Origin: Piscinibacter sp. XHJ-5
GTDB taxonomy: Bacteria; Pseudomonadota; Gammaproteobacteria; Burkholderiales; Burkholderiaceae_C
Direction: 5' to 3'
DNA: 64,000 nucleotides
Assembly (NCBI RefSeq): GCF_029855045.1
Contig: NZ_CP123228.1
Coordinates: 558,001-622,000, forward strand
Shown here: positions 10,744 to 19,474 of the stretch, piece after piece
How positions within the stretch are numbered: position 1 is the stretch's first letter
Layout of the letters: the number at the start of each line of letters is the position of its first letter
The notes under the pieces: generated by a model
Database searches by the model: none
What the model saw: the letters and a program-made list of their open reading frames with translations, nothing else
What the model was told of the DNA's origin: nothing
Position numbers and translations under genes: made by a program

Positions 10744-11742
10744 ATGACCCGACTGCTTTCCCGCCGCTGGTGGCTTGCGTTGGCCGCCGCGCTGGCGCTC
10801 GCGCCGTTGCCCGCATCGGCGCAGAACAAGGTGCTGCTGCGCGTGTCCACGCCGGCCGTGGCCGACGACTGGCACGGCAAGATGTGGACCGTGTTCAAGG
10901 AAGCGCTCGAGAAGAGCGCGCCCGGCGAGTTCGACGTGCAGGTCAACCTCAACGCGGCGCTGTTCAAGCAGGGTGCCGAGCCGGCAGCCATGGCGCGCGG
11001 CAACCTGGAGCTGGCGGCCATCTCGGCCTTCGACATCGCCAAGCTGGTGCCCGAGTTCTCCATCTTCACTTCCGGCTACGTGATCCGCGACCCGGCGCAC
11101 CTGCAGAAGGTGTTCAACGGGCCGATCGGCGACGAGATGTTCAAGCTGGTGGCCGACAAGATGGACGTGACGGTGCTGTCGCCGATCTACCTCGGCACGC
11201 GACAGGTCACGCTGCGCGACCAGCGGCCGGTGAAGACGCCGGCCGACCTCAAGGGCGTGAAGCTGCGCATGCCGGCCAGCAAGGAGTGGCTGTTCCTGGG
11301 CGAGGCGCTGGGCGCGAGCGCCACGCCGCTGGCGTTCGGCGAGGTCTACCTCGGCCTGAAGACGGGCACCATCGACGGTCAGGACAATCCGCTGCCCACC
11401 GTGCGCGCGGCCAAGTTCTACGAGGTCACCAAGCAGATCGTGCTGACCCAGCACCTGGTCGACGGCATCTTCATCGCGGTCTCCAACAAGGCGTGGAAGG
11501 CGATGAGCCCGGCGCAGCAGCAGAAGGTCAAGGCCGCCGCGCAGGCGGCGGCGCGCTTCAACGACGAGAACCGCCTCAAGGAAGAGGGCCAGCTGGTCGA
11601 CTTCTTCAAGCAGCAGGGGCTGACGGTCACCACGCCCGATGTCGAGGCCTTCCGCCGCACGGTGCAGCAGGCGTACGCGGCGTCGGAGTACGGCAAGTCC
11701 TGGCCCAAGGGGCTGCTCGACCGCATCGGCGCCGTCAAGTGA
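10744..11742 (+). CDS. TRAP transporter substrate-binding protein (DctP family), second system
   Basis: A 332-residue periplasmic protein. I chose the ATG at 10744 because AGAGGAGA lies just upstream and the protein then opens with a clean signal peptide (MTRLLSRRWWLALAAALALA, cleavage near PASAQN). It has the DctP signature GVKLRMPASKEW and FGEVYLGLKTGTIDGQDNP. It is only moderately similar by eye to the binding protein at 7047. Its TGA overlaps the ATG of the small permease by one base. Confidence 0.95.
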   Translation: MTRLLSRRWWLALAAALALAPLPASAQNKVLLRVSTPAVADDWHGKMWTVFKEALEKSAPGEFDVQVNLNAALFKQGAEPAAMARGNLELAAISAFDIAKLVPEFSIFTSGYVIRDPAHLQKVFNGPIGDEMFKLVADKMDVTVLSPIYLGTRQVTLRDQRPVKTPADLKGVKLRMPASKEWLFLGEALGASATPLAFGEVYLGLKTGTIDGQDNPLPTVRAAKFYEVTKQIVLTQHLVDGIFIAVSNKAWKAMSPAQQQKVKAAAQAAARFNDENRLKEEGQLVDFFKQQGLTVTTPDVEAFRRTVQQAYAASEYGKSWPKGLLDRIGAVK

Positions 11743-12212
11743 TGGCGCGCTGGCTGCGCAGGGGCGCCGACGCCGTCGGCGTGGCCCTGTTCGCGACGCT
11801 GTTCGTCGTCTTCCTGGTCCAGATCGTCGCGCGCTTCGGCTTCGACCGGCCGCTGCCCTGGACCGACGAGCTCGCGGTGATCCTGTACGTCTGGGTCATC
11901 CTGTGGGCGGCGGCGTTCATGGTGCCCGACCGCGAGCACGTGGTGTTCGACCTCGCGTTCCACGCGGCCGGTCCGGCCATGCGACGCTGGATGCTCGGCC
12001 TGGGCAGTCTCATCGTCGGCGCCCTGGCCGGCTGGGCGCTGCCGGCGTGCTGGGACTACGTGCACTTCATGGCGCGCGAAGGCACGCCGGTGCTCGGCGT
12101 GCCGTTCATGTGGGTGTTCCTGCCGTTCGTGCTGCTGCTCGTCACGCTGGTCGTGCGCGCCGCCTGGCGCTGCTGGGCCCTGCTGCGCGGGCACGAGGGG
12201 GCCGGGGCATGA
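11742..12212 (+). CDS. TRAP transporter small permease (DctQ family), second system
   Basis: A 156-residue membrane protein with four hydrophobic segments and the family pattern VQIVARFGFDRPLPWTDEL / VWVILWAAAFMVPDREHV. The start is a TGATG junction with the binding protein; the end overlaps the large permease as ATGA. It forms a P-Q-M operon with its neighbours, the reverse order of P relative to the first TRAP set. Confidence 0.92.
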   Translation: MARWLRRGADAVGVALFATLFVVFLVQIVARFGFDRPLPWTDELAVILYVWVILWAAAFMVPDREHVVFDLAFHAAGPAMRRWMLGLGSLIVGALAGWALPACWDYVHFMAREGTPVLGVPFMWVFLPFVLLLVTLVVRAAWRCWALLRGHEGAGA

Positions 12213-13507
12213 CGGCCGCATTGGCGACATTGCTCATCGTCCTGGTGGTCTGCATGGCGCTGCGCACGCCGGTCGGCTTTTCCATGCTCGCCGGCGGCAT
12301 CGCCTACCTGGTCGCCAAGCGGCAGGACCTCGGGCTGGTGGCCGAGCAGGTCGGCAACGGCCTGTACAACAGCTACGTCCTGCTCGCGGTCCCGCTGTTC
12401 GTCCTGGCCGCCAACCTGATGAACGCCGGCACGGTCAGCGAGCGGCTGTTCGACTTCTGCCGCATCGTCGTCGGCCGGCTGCGCGGCGGGCTGGCGCAGG
12501 TCGACATCCTGGTCAGCGTCATCTTCTCCGGCATGAGCGGCAGCGCGATCGCCGACGCCGCGGGCCCCGGGCTGGTGACCATCCGGCAGATGCTCAAGAA
12601 GCCGGAGTACAGCCCGGGCTTCGCCGGGGCAGTGGTGGTGGCCAGCGCGACCATCGGCCCCATCATTCCGCCGTCCATCCCGATGGTGATCTACGCGCTG
12701 GTCTCGGGCGCATCCGTCGGGGCGCTCTTCCTCGCCGGCGTGGTGCCCGGCCTGCTGATGGCCGTGATGCTGATGATCGCGGTGCAGGTGATCGCCACCC
12801 GGCGGCAGATGCCGCGTGAAGCGCCGATCCCGCTCTCGCGCTGGCCCGAGCTGATCTTTCGCGGTGCGCTGCCGCTGTCGCTGCCGGTGGTGCTGCTGGC
12901 CGGCATCTACAGCGGCGTGTTCACGCCCACCGAGGCGGCGGCGGTTGCAGCCTTGCACGCGCTGCTGCTGGCCGGCGTGGTCTACCGCGCGCTGAGCTGG
13001 CGCACGTTGTTCGGCGTGCTGCTCGAGTCCACGCGCTCCAGCGCCGTGATCACGATGATCATCGCCGGCGCCTTCATGCTGAACTACGCGTTCACCTCGG
13101 AGGGTGTGCCGCAGCTGCTGGCGTCATGGGTGGACGGGCGCGACCTCACGCCGCTGCAGTTCATGCTGCTCATCAACGTGGCCTTCCTCGTGCTCGGCTG
13201 CTTTCTCGACACCTCGGTGATGCTTCTGGTGTTCGTGCCGATGCTGATCCCGACGGCGAAGGCACTGGGCATCGACCTCGTCTACTTCGGCGTCGTGGTG
13301 GTGGTCAACATGATGATCGGCCTGGTGACCCCGCCGTTCGGCATGCTGCTGTTCGTGACCAACGCGCTGGCCGGCATTCCCATCCCGGCCATGCTGCGCG
13401 AAGGCTGGCCCTTCCTCTTGATGCTGCTGCTCGTGCTGCTGGTCATCACGGTGTTTCCGCAGATCGTCCTTTGGCTGCCGCAGTCGATGGGCTATGGAGT
13501 GAAGTGA
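12209..13507 (+). CDS. TRAP transporter large permease (DctM family), second system
   Basis: A 432-residue polytopic inner-membrane protein with the DctM motifs YVLLAVPLFVLAANLMNAG, SGSAIADAAGPG, GPIIPPSIPMVIY, GVFTPTEAAAV and VTPPFGMLLF. It starts at ATG 12209, overlapping the dctQ stop, and ends on the ATG of the sugar kinase. Two complete TRAP systems in one catabolic run suggest uptake of two related acids or alternative stereoisomers. Confidence 0.95.
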   Translation: MTAALATLLIVLVVCMALRTPVGFSMLAGGIAYLVAKRQDLGLVAEQVGNGLYNSYVLLAVPLFVLAANLMNAGTVSERLFDFCRIVVGRLRGGLAQVDILVSVIFSGMSGSAIADAAGPGLVTIRQMLKKPEYSPGFAGAVVVASATIGPIIPPSIPMVIYALVSGASVGALFLAGVVPGLLMAVMLMIAVQVIATRRQMPREAPIPLSRWPELIFRGALPLSLPVVLLAGIYSGVFTPTEAAAVAALHALLLAGVVYRALSWRTLFGVLLESTRSSAVITMIIAGAFMLNYAFTSEGVPQLLASWVDGRDLTPLQFMLLINVAFLVLGCFLDTSVMLLVFVPMLIPTAKALGIDLVYFGVVVVVNMMIGLVTPPFGMLLFVTNALAGIPIPAMLREGWPFLLMLLLVLLVITVFPQIVLWLPQSMGYGVK

Positions 13508-14433
13508 TGAGCGTGCAGGTGGTGTGCATCGCGAGCTGGAACGCCGATCTGGTGTCGCGCGTGCCGCGCCCCATCGCCCGCGGCGAGACGTTGCTGGCAC
13601 GCTCGTTCGAGATCAGCCCGGGCGGCAAGGGCTCGAATGCGGCGGTCGCCTGCGTGCGCCAGGGGGCTCGCACGGCGGTGGTGGCCCGCATCGGGCGCGA
13701 CGAGTTCGGCGCAATGGCACTCGAGCTGTGGGAGCGCGAGGGCATCGTCACGTCGCAGGTGGAGCAGGCCGATGGCGAGCGCAGCGGCGTCGCGCAGATC
13801 CTGGTCTTCGACGACGGGGACAACAGCATCGCGGTGGCGCCGGGTGCGGGAGCAGGCCTGGCCGGCCGCCATGTCGAGGCAGCCGCGGCACTGCTCGCCG
13901 GCAGCCGGGTCGTGATGGCCTCGTGCGAGGTGCCGCTGGCCGCGACGCTGGCCGCGTTTCGCGTGGCGCGCGCCGCCGGGGTGCTCACCCTGCTCAATCC
14001 CGCGCCGGCGCAGCCGCTGCCCGACGAGCTGATCGCGCTGACCGACGTGCTGACGCCCAATCAGACCGAGGTGCTCGCGCTGGCGGGCGTGCCCGAGGGC
14101 ACGCCGGTCGACGAAGCCGCGCGCGTGCTGCTCGGCCGCGGGGCCGGCGCGGTGGTCGTCACGCTGGGGGCCGCGGGATGCTCCCTGTGGCGCCTTGCCG
14201 AGCCGTGTGTCGAGCTGCCCGGCTGGGCGATGCGCAGCGTGGCGGACACCATAGGCGCCGGCGACACCTTCACCGGCGCCCTGGCAGCCGCGCTGGCGCG
14301 CGGCGAGCCGCTCGAGCAGGCGATGCGCTGCGCCAACGCCGCGGCCGCGCTGTCGGTCACGGGGCAGGGGGCGATCGGCGGCATGCCTTCGTTGCCGGAG
14401 GTGATGGCGCTGTTGGCGCGGCGGGGTGGGTGA
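13507..14433 (+). CDS. PfkB/ribokinase-family carbohydrate kinase
   Basis: A 308-residue cytoplasmic kinase. It has the PfkB N-terminal signature SPGGKGSNAAVACVRQG (about 37-53) and the C-terminal signature DTIGAGDTFTGAL with the catalytic Asp in GAGD. Overall it is ribokinase-like (LNPAPAQPLP, TPNQTE). It starts on the ATGA overlap with the second dctM, so it belongs to that operon and may phosphorylate a sugar, sugar acid or deoxy-keto acid made or imported by the pathway. Confidence 0.92.
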   Translation: MSVQVVCIASWNADLVSRVPRPIARGETLLARSFEISPGGKGSNAAVACVRQGARTAVVARIGRDEFGAMALELWEREGIVTSQVEQADGERSGVAQILVFDDGDNSIAVAPGAGAGLAGRHVEAAAALLAGSRVVMASCEVPLAATLAAFRVARAAGVLTLLNPAPAQPLPDELIALTDVLTPNQTEVLALAGVPEGTPVDEAARVLLGRGAGAVVVTLGAAGCSLWRLAEPCVELPGWAMRSVADTIGAGDTFTGALAAALARGEPLEQAMRCANAAAALSVTGQGAIGGMPSLPEVMALLARRGG

Positions 14434-14552
14434 GGGCAGGCGCATCACCTGATCGTTTCGGCCAATCTCACAGCCACGACGCGCCATTGCGACCGCGCCG
14501 TCCACCCGTTTCCAATGAGTCAAAGCCGCCCAACTCAGACGGAGACAAAGCC
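14434..14552. promoter_or_regulatory. Intergenic region before the first Bug-type protein; carries a GCCAATC half-site
   Basis: These 119 bases separate the sugar-kinase operon from the acyl-CoA cluster. GGCCAATCTCAC at about 14459-14471 matches one arm of the perfect palindrome at 19395-19409, so a shared regulator is possible. GGAGACAAAGCC precedes the ATG at 14553. The assignment rests only on this resemblance. Confidence 0.3.
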
Positions 14553-15530
14553 ATGAGAGCCTCATCCACCCGGCGCGCGTTCGCTGTCGCAATGGCGCTG
14601 TGTGGCGCCCACGCAGCGGCATTTGCGCAGGACGCCTCTGCGTATCCGAGCCAGCCGCTGCGCATCGTCGTGCCTTACCCGGCCGGCGGCGCCACCGACA
14701 CGCTGGCGCGATTGATCGCCACCAAGCTGCAGGAATCGTGGCGGCAGACGGTGGTGGTCGAAAACAAGCCCGGCGCCTCCGGCACCATCGGCAACGACCT
14801 GGTGGCCAAGGCGCCGCGCGATGGGCACACCATCCTGCTGGGCATCACGGCGCTGGTGCAGGTGCCGTCGCTGATGCCTAAGCTGCCGTACGACGTGCTG
14901 AAGGACCTGCAGCCGCTGGTGCAGGTGGCCAGCACGAACTCGGTGTTCCTGGTGCCTGCTTCCTCGCCGGCCGGCACCTTGAAGGAGTTCGTCGCTTCCG
15001 CAAAGGCGAACCCTGGCAAGCACAGCTACGGCTCCTACGGCATCGGCACCTCGTCGCACATCCAGGGCTCGCTGCTGAACCTGCAGGCGGGCGTGGACCT
15101 GATCCACGTGCCGTACAAGGGCGCCGCGCCGCTGCTGCAGGACCTGCGCGGCGGGCAGCTCTCGTCGGCCTTCATCGACATGGCCACGGCAAGGCCGCAC
15201 CTCGATTCGATGAAGGCGCTGGCGGTGACCGGCCCGCAGCGCAACAAGGCGTTGCCCAACGTGCCGACCTTCGCCGAGCTCGGCTACCAGTCCTTCGAGC
15301 CGGTGGGCTGGTTCGGCCTGTTCATGCCCACCGGCGTCGAGGCGCCCATCGCTGCCAAGTTCATCGCCGAGGCGAGCCGCATCGTGCACTTGCCGGACGT
15401 CGTGGCGCGCATCGAATCGCTGGGCATGACGCCCGGCGAGCTGAAGGGCGATGAGTTCGCACGCGTCGTCAAGTCGGATGCGGCGGTGTACGCGCGAATC
15501 ATCAAGGACGCCAACATCCGGCTCGAATGA
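14553..15530 (+). CDS. Bug/TctC-family periplasmic solute-binding protein
   Basis: A 325-residue protein with a signal peptide (cleavage near HAAAFAQD, about residue 24) and the Bug family core: YPSQPLRIVVPYPAGGATDTLAR, VENKPGASGTIG, DGHTILLG, and HVPYKGAAPLLQDLRGGQ. Bug proteins bind carboxylates and are greatly expanded in Burkholderiales, often without an adjacent transporter, as here. A GGAG ribosome site lies 8 nt before the ATG. It precedes the acyl-CoA cluster and may capture the acid that cluster degrades. Confidence 0.94.
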   Translation: MRASSTRRAFAVAMALCGAHAAAFAQDASAYPSQPLRIVVPYPAGGATDTLARLIATKLQESWRQTVVVENKPGASGTIGNDLVAKAPRDGHTILLGITALVQVPSLMPKLPYDVLKDLQPLVQVASTNSVFLVPASSPAGTLKEFVASAKANPGKHSYGSYGIGTSSHIQGSLLNLQAGVDLIHVPYKGAAPLLQDLRGGQLSSAFIDMATARPHLDSMKALAVTGPQRNKALPNVPTFAELGYQSFEPVGWFGLFMPTGVEAPIAAKFIAEASRIVHLPDVVARIESLGMTPGELKGDEFARVVKSDAAVYARIIKDANIRLE

Positions 15531-15552
15531 GGCTGATGGCACGGGAGACCGT

Positions 15553-16716
15553 ATGACGATCAAGCGCAAGGCCTGCATCGCGGGCGCCTGGGAACATCCG
15601 CTTCGCAAGGCGCCGGACAAGTCCACCGCCCAGCTGCACTACGAATGCGCCCGCGGCGCGCTGGCCGACGCAGGGCTCGACTTCAAGGACGTCGACGGCT
15701 ACTTCTGCGCCGGCGACGCGCCCGGATTCGGCATGCTGAGCATGGTCGACTACCTGGGCCTGCGCGTGCGCCACGTCGACTCCACCGAGACCGGCGGCTC
15801 GTCCTACCTCTCCCACGTGTCGCATGCGGCGCACGCCATCGCGACCGGCCATTGCGATGTGGCGCTCGTCACGCTCGCCGGACGACCGCGCGCCGAGGCG
15901 TCCAGCGGGGTGGCCGCGGCGGCGCGGCCCAACGTGCCGGAGGTGCCGTTCGAGGCGCCGTATGCGCCGGTCACGCTGAATGCCTATGCGCTTGCGGCGA
16001 TGCGCCACATGCACGAGTTCGGGACCACGGCGGAGCAGCTCGCCTGGGTGAAGGTCGCGGCCTCGCACCACGCCCGGCACAACCCGCACGCCATGCTGCG
16101 CGAGGTGGTCACTGTGGAGGACGTGCTGGCCTCGCCGCTGGTGTCCGACCCGCTGCACAAGCTGGACTGCTGCGTCGTCAGCGATGGCGGCGGCGCGCTG
16201 GTTGTCGTGCGGCCCGAGATCGCGCGCAGCCTGCAGCGTCCGCTCGTCAGCGTGCTGGGCGCCGGCGAGGCGGTGAAGGGGCAGGCCGGCGGGCGCGTGG
16301 ACCTCACGTACTCCGGCGCGGCCTGGTCCGGGCCGAAGGCCTTCGAGGAGGCGGGCGTCTCGCCGCACGACATCCGCTATGCCTCCATCTACGACAGCTT
16401 CACCATCACGGTGGTGATGCAGCTCGAGGACCTGGGCTTCTGCGCCAAGGGCGAAGGCGGCCGCTTCGTTGCCGACGGCAACCTGATCGCCGGGGTCGGC
16501 CGCCTGCCCGTCAATACCGACGGCGGCGGCCTGTGCAACAACCATCCGAGCAACCGTGGCGGCATCACCAAGGTGATCGAAGCGGTGCGGCAGCTGCGCG
16601 GCGAAGCGCATCCGCTGGTGCAGGTGCCCGGCTGCGAGCTGGCGCTGGTCAACGGCATCGGCGGCCTGCTCGGCACGCGCCACGGCAGCGCCACCCTCAT
16701 CCTCGGCCGGGACTGA
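15553..16716 (+). CDS. Thiolase-fold protein lacking the nucleophilic cysteine; candidate acyl-CoA retro-aldolase subunit
   Basis: A 387-residue SCP2-thiolase-like protein. Where thiolases carry the reactive Cys, this one reads DSTETGGSSYLSH, with no Cys, and the usual GHP region reads NNHPSNRGG. It retains a YDSFTITVVMQLEDLGF segment. Cys-less thiolase-fold proteins encoded next to a DUF35 protein (as here, 4 nt downstream) include Ltp2, which with the DUF35 domain of ChsH2 performs retro-aldol cleavage of steroid side chains. By analogy I predict an aldolase acting on a beta-hydroxyacyl-CoA. AGGGAGACC-like purines precede the ATG at 15553. Confidence 0.85.
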   Translation: MTIKRKACIAGAWEHPLRKAPDKSTAQLHYECARGALADAGLDFKDVDGYFCAGDAPGFGMLSMVDYLGLRVRHVDSTETGGSSYLSHVSHAAHAIATGHCDVALVTLAGRPRAEASSGVAAAARPNVPEVPFEAPYAPVTLNAYALAAMRHMHEFGTTAEQLAWVKVAASHHARHNPHAMLREVVTVEDVLASPLVSDPLHKLDCCVVSDGGGALVVVRPEIARSLQRPLVSVLGAGEAVKGQAGGRVDLTYSGAAWSGPKAFEEAGVSPHDIRYASIYDSFTITVVMQLEDLGFCAKGEGGRFVADGNLIAGVGRLPVNTDGGGLCNNHPSNRGGITKVIEAVRQLRGEAHPLVQVPGCELALVNGIGGLLGTRHGSATLILGRD

Positions 16717-16720
16717 CGCC

Positions 16721-17128
16721 ATGACCATGATTCCCGAACGTCCCCTGCCGGCACCCATCGTCGACGTCTTCACTGCGCCGTTCTGGCAGGCCGCCTCCGA
16801 AGGCGTGCTGCTGATCCGGCGCTGCAAGGCCTGCGGCGAAGCGCACTGGTACCCGCGGCCGTTCTGCCCGCATTGCGCGAGCGACGATACGCAGTGGGTG
16901 CCGGCGAGCGGACGCGGCACGATCTACAGCTTCACGGTCGCGCGCAAGGCCGGCCCGGTGCCGTACGTGCTGGCCTACGTGACCCTGGACGAAGGCGTGA
17001 CCATGCTCACCAACCTGGTCGATGGCGAAGTCGAGGCGCTGCACATCGGGCAGCGCGTGCAGGTGACGTTTCGAGCCGGCGAAGGCGGCGCCGCGATTGC
17101 GGTGTTCACGCCGTGCACCACGCCATGA
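16721..17128 (+). CDS. DUF35 OB-fold/zinc-ribbon protein, partner of the thiolase-like protein
   Basis: A 135-residue protein with a rubredoxin-like zinc ribbon formed by CKAC and CPHC (about residues 35-52, LIRRCKACG and FCPHCAS) followed by an OB-fold (GTIYSFTVARKAG, MLTNLVDG). This architecture (DUF35_N plus OB_aCoA_assoc) always travels with thiolase-fold enzymes and completes their active site or binds CoA. Its start is 4 nt after the thiolase-like stop, so the two should be made in equal amounts. Confidence 0.93.
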   Translation: MTMIPERPLPAPIVDVFTAPFWQAASEGVLLIRRCKACGEAHWYPRPFCPHCASDDTQWVPASGRGTIYSFTVARKAGPVPYVLAYVTLDEGVTMLTNLVDGEVEALHIGQRVQVTFRAGEGGAAIAVFTPCTTP

Positions 17129-18297
17129 GCCGCGGCGAGCCGCCACTTCGCGGCGTGCGCGTGCTCGACCTCACCCGGTTGGTGCCGGGGCCGGTGTGCA
17201 CGCAGCATCTGGCCGACCTCGGCGCCGACGTCGTCAAGGTCGAGGACACCGGGGCGGGCGACTATGCGCCGCCGGCGCTGCGCGCGCTCGTCAACCGCAA
17301 CAAGCGCGGCCTGCAGCTGGACCTGAAGCAGCCGGCCGGTGCCGAGGCCTTCCTGCTTCTCGCGCGCGGCGCCGACGTGGTGGTCGAGGGCTTTCGCCCC
17401 GGCGCGATGGCTCGGCTCGGCCTGGGCTACGACGAGGTCGCGGTGGTCAATCCGCGCATCGTCTACTGCAGCCTCACCGGGTACGGCCAGAGCGGCCCGT
17501 ACCACGACCGGCCCGGCCACGACCTCAACTACTGCGGCCATGCCGGCGTGGCTGACCAGATCGGTGTCGACACCGACCGGCTCGCGCTGTCCAACATCCC
17601 GATCGCCGACCTGTTGGGGGGCGCGCTCACTGCCGCGATGGGCATCCTCGCGGCCCTGTTCGACGCAGCGCGCACCGGCCGCGGCCGCCATGTGGACATC
17701 GCGATGGCCGAGGGCGCGCTGGCGCATGCGGTGATGCCGCTGGCGACGCTGGCCGCTCGGGGAAGCACCCGGCGCGCCGGCAGCGACACGCTGACCGGCG
17801 GCCTGGCCTGCTATGCGCTCTACCGCACCGCGGACGAGCGCTTCCTGGCCGTCGGGGCGCTGGAGCGCAAGTTCTGGGAGGCGCTGTGCGACGTCGTCGA
17901 GCGCGCCGACCTCAAGCCGCTGCACCGCACCGGCGACGCCGGCACCGAATCGCACCTGCGCGACGAGCTGGCGGCGATCTTCGGCGCACGGCCGCTCGCG
18001 CACTGGGCGTCGCGGTTCGCCCACGCCGACTGCTGCGTCTCGCCGGTGCACACAGTCGAGGAGGCGCTGGCCGACCCGCACTTCCGCGCGCGCGGCATGG
18101 TGGTCGACAGCGTGCATCCGGACGTCGGGCCGCTCACCCAGGTGGCGTCGCCCGTCAAGATGTCGCGCCATGAATTCGAGCTGCGCCGCCATGCGCCGCG
18201 GCCCGGCGAGCACACGGTGGAGCTGCTGCGCGAGGCCGGCTGCGACGACGAGACGATTGCCGCATGGCTCGAAAAGGGCGTGGCACGCGCGTCGTAG
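17125..18297 (+). CDS. CaiB/BaiF (class III) CoA-transferase
   Basis: A 390-residue family III CoA-transferase. It opens with LRGVRVLDLTRLVPGPVCTQHLADLGADVVKVED, the family hallmark, and contains NRNKRGLQLDLK, the conserved Asp in IPIADLLGGAL that forms the aspartyl-CoA thioester, and LTGYGQSGPYHDRPGHDLNYC. It moves CoA from a donor thioester to a free acid, or may act as a racemase as in AMACR relatives. The start ATG overlaps the DUF35 stop; an in-frame GTG at 17113 is an alternative. Confidence 0.92.
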   Translation: MSRGEPPLRGVRVLDLTRLVPGPVCTQHLADLGADVVKVEDTGAGDYAPPALRALVNRNKRGLQLDLKQPAGAEAFLLLARGADVVVEGFRPGAMARLGLGYDEVAVVNPRIVYCSLTGYGQSGPYHDRPGHDLNYCGHAGVADQIGVDTDRLALSNIPIADLLGGALTAAMGILAALFDAARTGRGRHVDIAMAEGALAHAVMPLATLAARGSTRRAGSDTLTGGLACYALYRTADERFLAVGALERKFWEALCDVVERADLKPLHRTGDAGTESHLRDELAAIFGARPLAHWASRFAHADCCVSPVHTVEEALADPHFRARGMVVDSVHPDVGPLTQVASPVKMSRHEFELRRHAPRPGEHTVELLREAGCDDETIAAWLEKGVARAS

Positions 18298-18310
18298 CAT
18301 TGGCCGCGTG
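18296..18310 (+). promoter_or_regulatory. Candidate -10 box for a leaderless AraC-gene transcript
   Basis: TAGCAT lies 7 nt before the GTG start of the AraC-family gene, the usual distance from a -10 hexamer to the transcription start. There is no Shine-Dalgarno sequence in between. The upstream -35 region has no good match, so this is only a candidate. Confidence 0.3.
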
Positions 18311-19312
18311 ACGCACCACACCATCGCGATCCATCACGTCGGACAGGTGCTGCAGGGCGCCGAGCGGCGAGGGGTCGCCACCGCGCCTCTGCTGCAGCGC
18401 GCCGGCATTCCGGCCGCACTGATGGAAGCGCCGCTCGCACGTGTGTCGCAGGAGCAGTACGCGCTGCTGCTGCGCGTCGTGCAGCGCGCGCTGCGCGACG
18501 AGTTCTGGGGCCTGTGCAGCCAGCCGCTGCGCCTCGGCAGCTTCGCGCAGTGCTGCCGGCTGCTGATCCACGCGCCGACGCTGGGCGACGCGCTTCGCGT
18601 GGGCTTCCGCTACTTCCATGGCGAGCTGCCCGACTTCGTCGCGCGCCTCGCGGTGGAAGACGGGCTCGCCACCGTGCGCATCGCGACCCCGCTGCCGCCG
18701 CAGCCGTCGCTGCTGTACGCCGAGCGCACCTTCATGTTCTTCACGTTCGGCGTGTCGTCCTGGCTGGCGGCCCGGCGCATCCCGCTGCTGGGTGTCGACT
18801 ACCGCGGCCCGGCGCCGCCGAACGTTGCCGAGACCGCGCGCGTGTTCCAGGCGAGGGTGCGCCACGGGCAGCCGCACTTCGGCCTGTCGTTCGACGCACG
18901 ATGGCTGCAGCTGCCGATGGTGCAGAACGCGCAGAGCCTGCGCGAGTTCCTTCAGCAGGCGCCCGCCAACCTGCTGGTGAAGTACCGCGACAAGACCAGC
19001 GTGAGCGAGCGCATCCGCCGGCTCCTGCGCAACCACCTGCGCGGCGAGATGCCCGCGCTCGACGAAGTCGGCCGCGTGCTCGGCATGACGCCGCAGACGC
19101 TGCGCCGTCGCCTGCGCGAGGAGGGCCAGGGCTTCCAGTCGCTGAAGGACCACCTGCGCCGCGATGCGGCGATCGAATACCTCGCGCGCCCCGACATGAC
19201 GCTGCTCGACATCGCCGACCAGCTGGGCTTTTCGGAGGCGAGCACGTTTCACCGGGCGTTCAAGAAGTGGACGGGGGTGGCCCCGGGGGAGTACCGGCAG
19301 CGTCATCGGTGA
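18308..19312 (+). CDS. AraC-family transcriptional regulator (OruR/Arabinose_bd type)
   Basis: A 334-residue regulator with an N-terminal Arabinose_bd-like ligand domain (about 15-200) and a C-terminal double helix-turn-helix: VGRVLGMTPQTLRRRLREEG (about 253-272) and IADQLGFSEASTFHRAFKKWTG (about 303-324). It starts at GTG 18308, only 7 nt after a TAGCAT that resembles a -10 box, so the message may be leaderless. It lies between the CoA-transferase and the SCP2-thiolase operon on the same strand and probably controls this CoA catabolic cluster. Confidence 0.9.
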   Translation: MTHHTIAIHHVGQVLQGAERRGVATAPLLQRAGIPAALMEAPLARVSQEQYALLLRVVQRALRDEFWGLCSQPLRLGSFAQCCRLLIHAPTLGDALRVGFRYFHGELPDFVARLAVEDGLATVRIATPLPPQPSLLYAERTFMFFTFGVSSWLAARRIPLLGVDYRGPAPPNVAETARVFQARVRHGQPHFGLSFDARWLQLPMVQNAQSLREFLQQAPANLLVKYRDKTSVSERIRRLLRNHLRGEMPALDEVGRVLGMTPQTLRRRLREEGQGFQSLKDHLRRDAAIEYLARPDMTLLDIADQLGFSEASTFHRAFKKWTGVAPGEYRQRHR

Positions 19313-19394
19313 GGCGGGCCCGGCGCAGGCACAAGCCCGGACTGCACGCACGCTTCGACAAGCGGACCGGGGTCGCGTCTGCCTGAAACTTTGC

Positions 19395-19409
19395 GCCAAT
19401 CCGATTGGC
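19395..19409. promoter_or_regulatory. 15-bp perfect palindrome, candidate operator of the thiolase/MaoC operon
   Basis: GCCAATC-C-GATTGGC is a perfect inverted repeat with a 1-nt centre, located between the AraC-family gene and the SCP2-thiolase gene, about 65-80 nt upstream of the start codons. A matching half-site occurs at about 14460 before the first gene of the cluster. The repeat is too short for a terminator and has no U-run. Its regulator could be the adjacent AraC protein or a distant TetR-type protein. Confidence 0.4.
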
Positions 19410-19474
19410 ACCGATGGTCATTGCCGCTGCCCCCCGCCGCCGGCATCCTGAAGACCATGCCAACAGGAGCCGTC

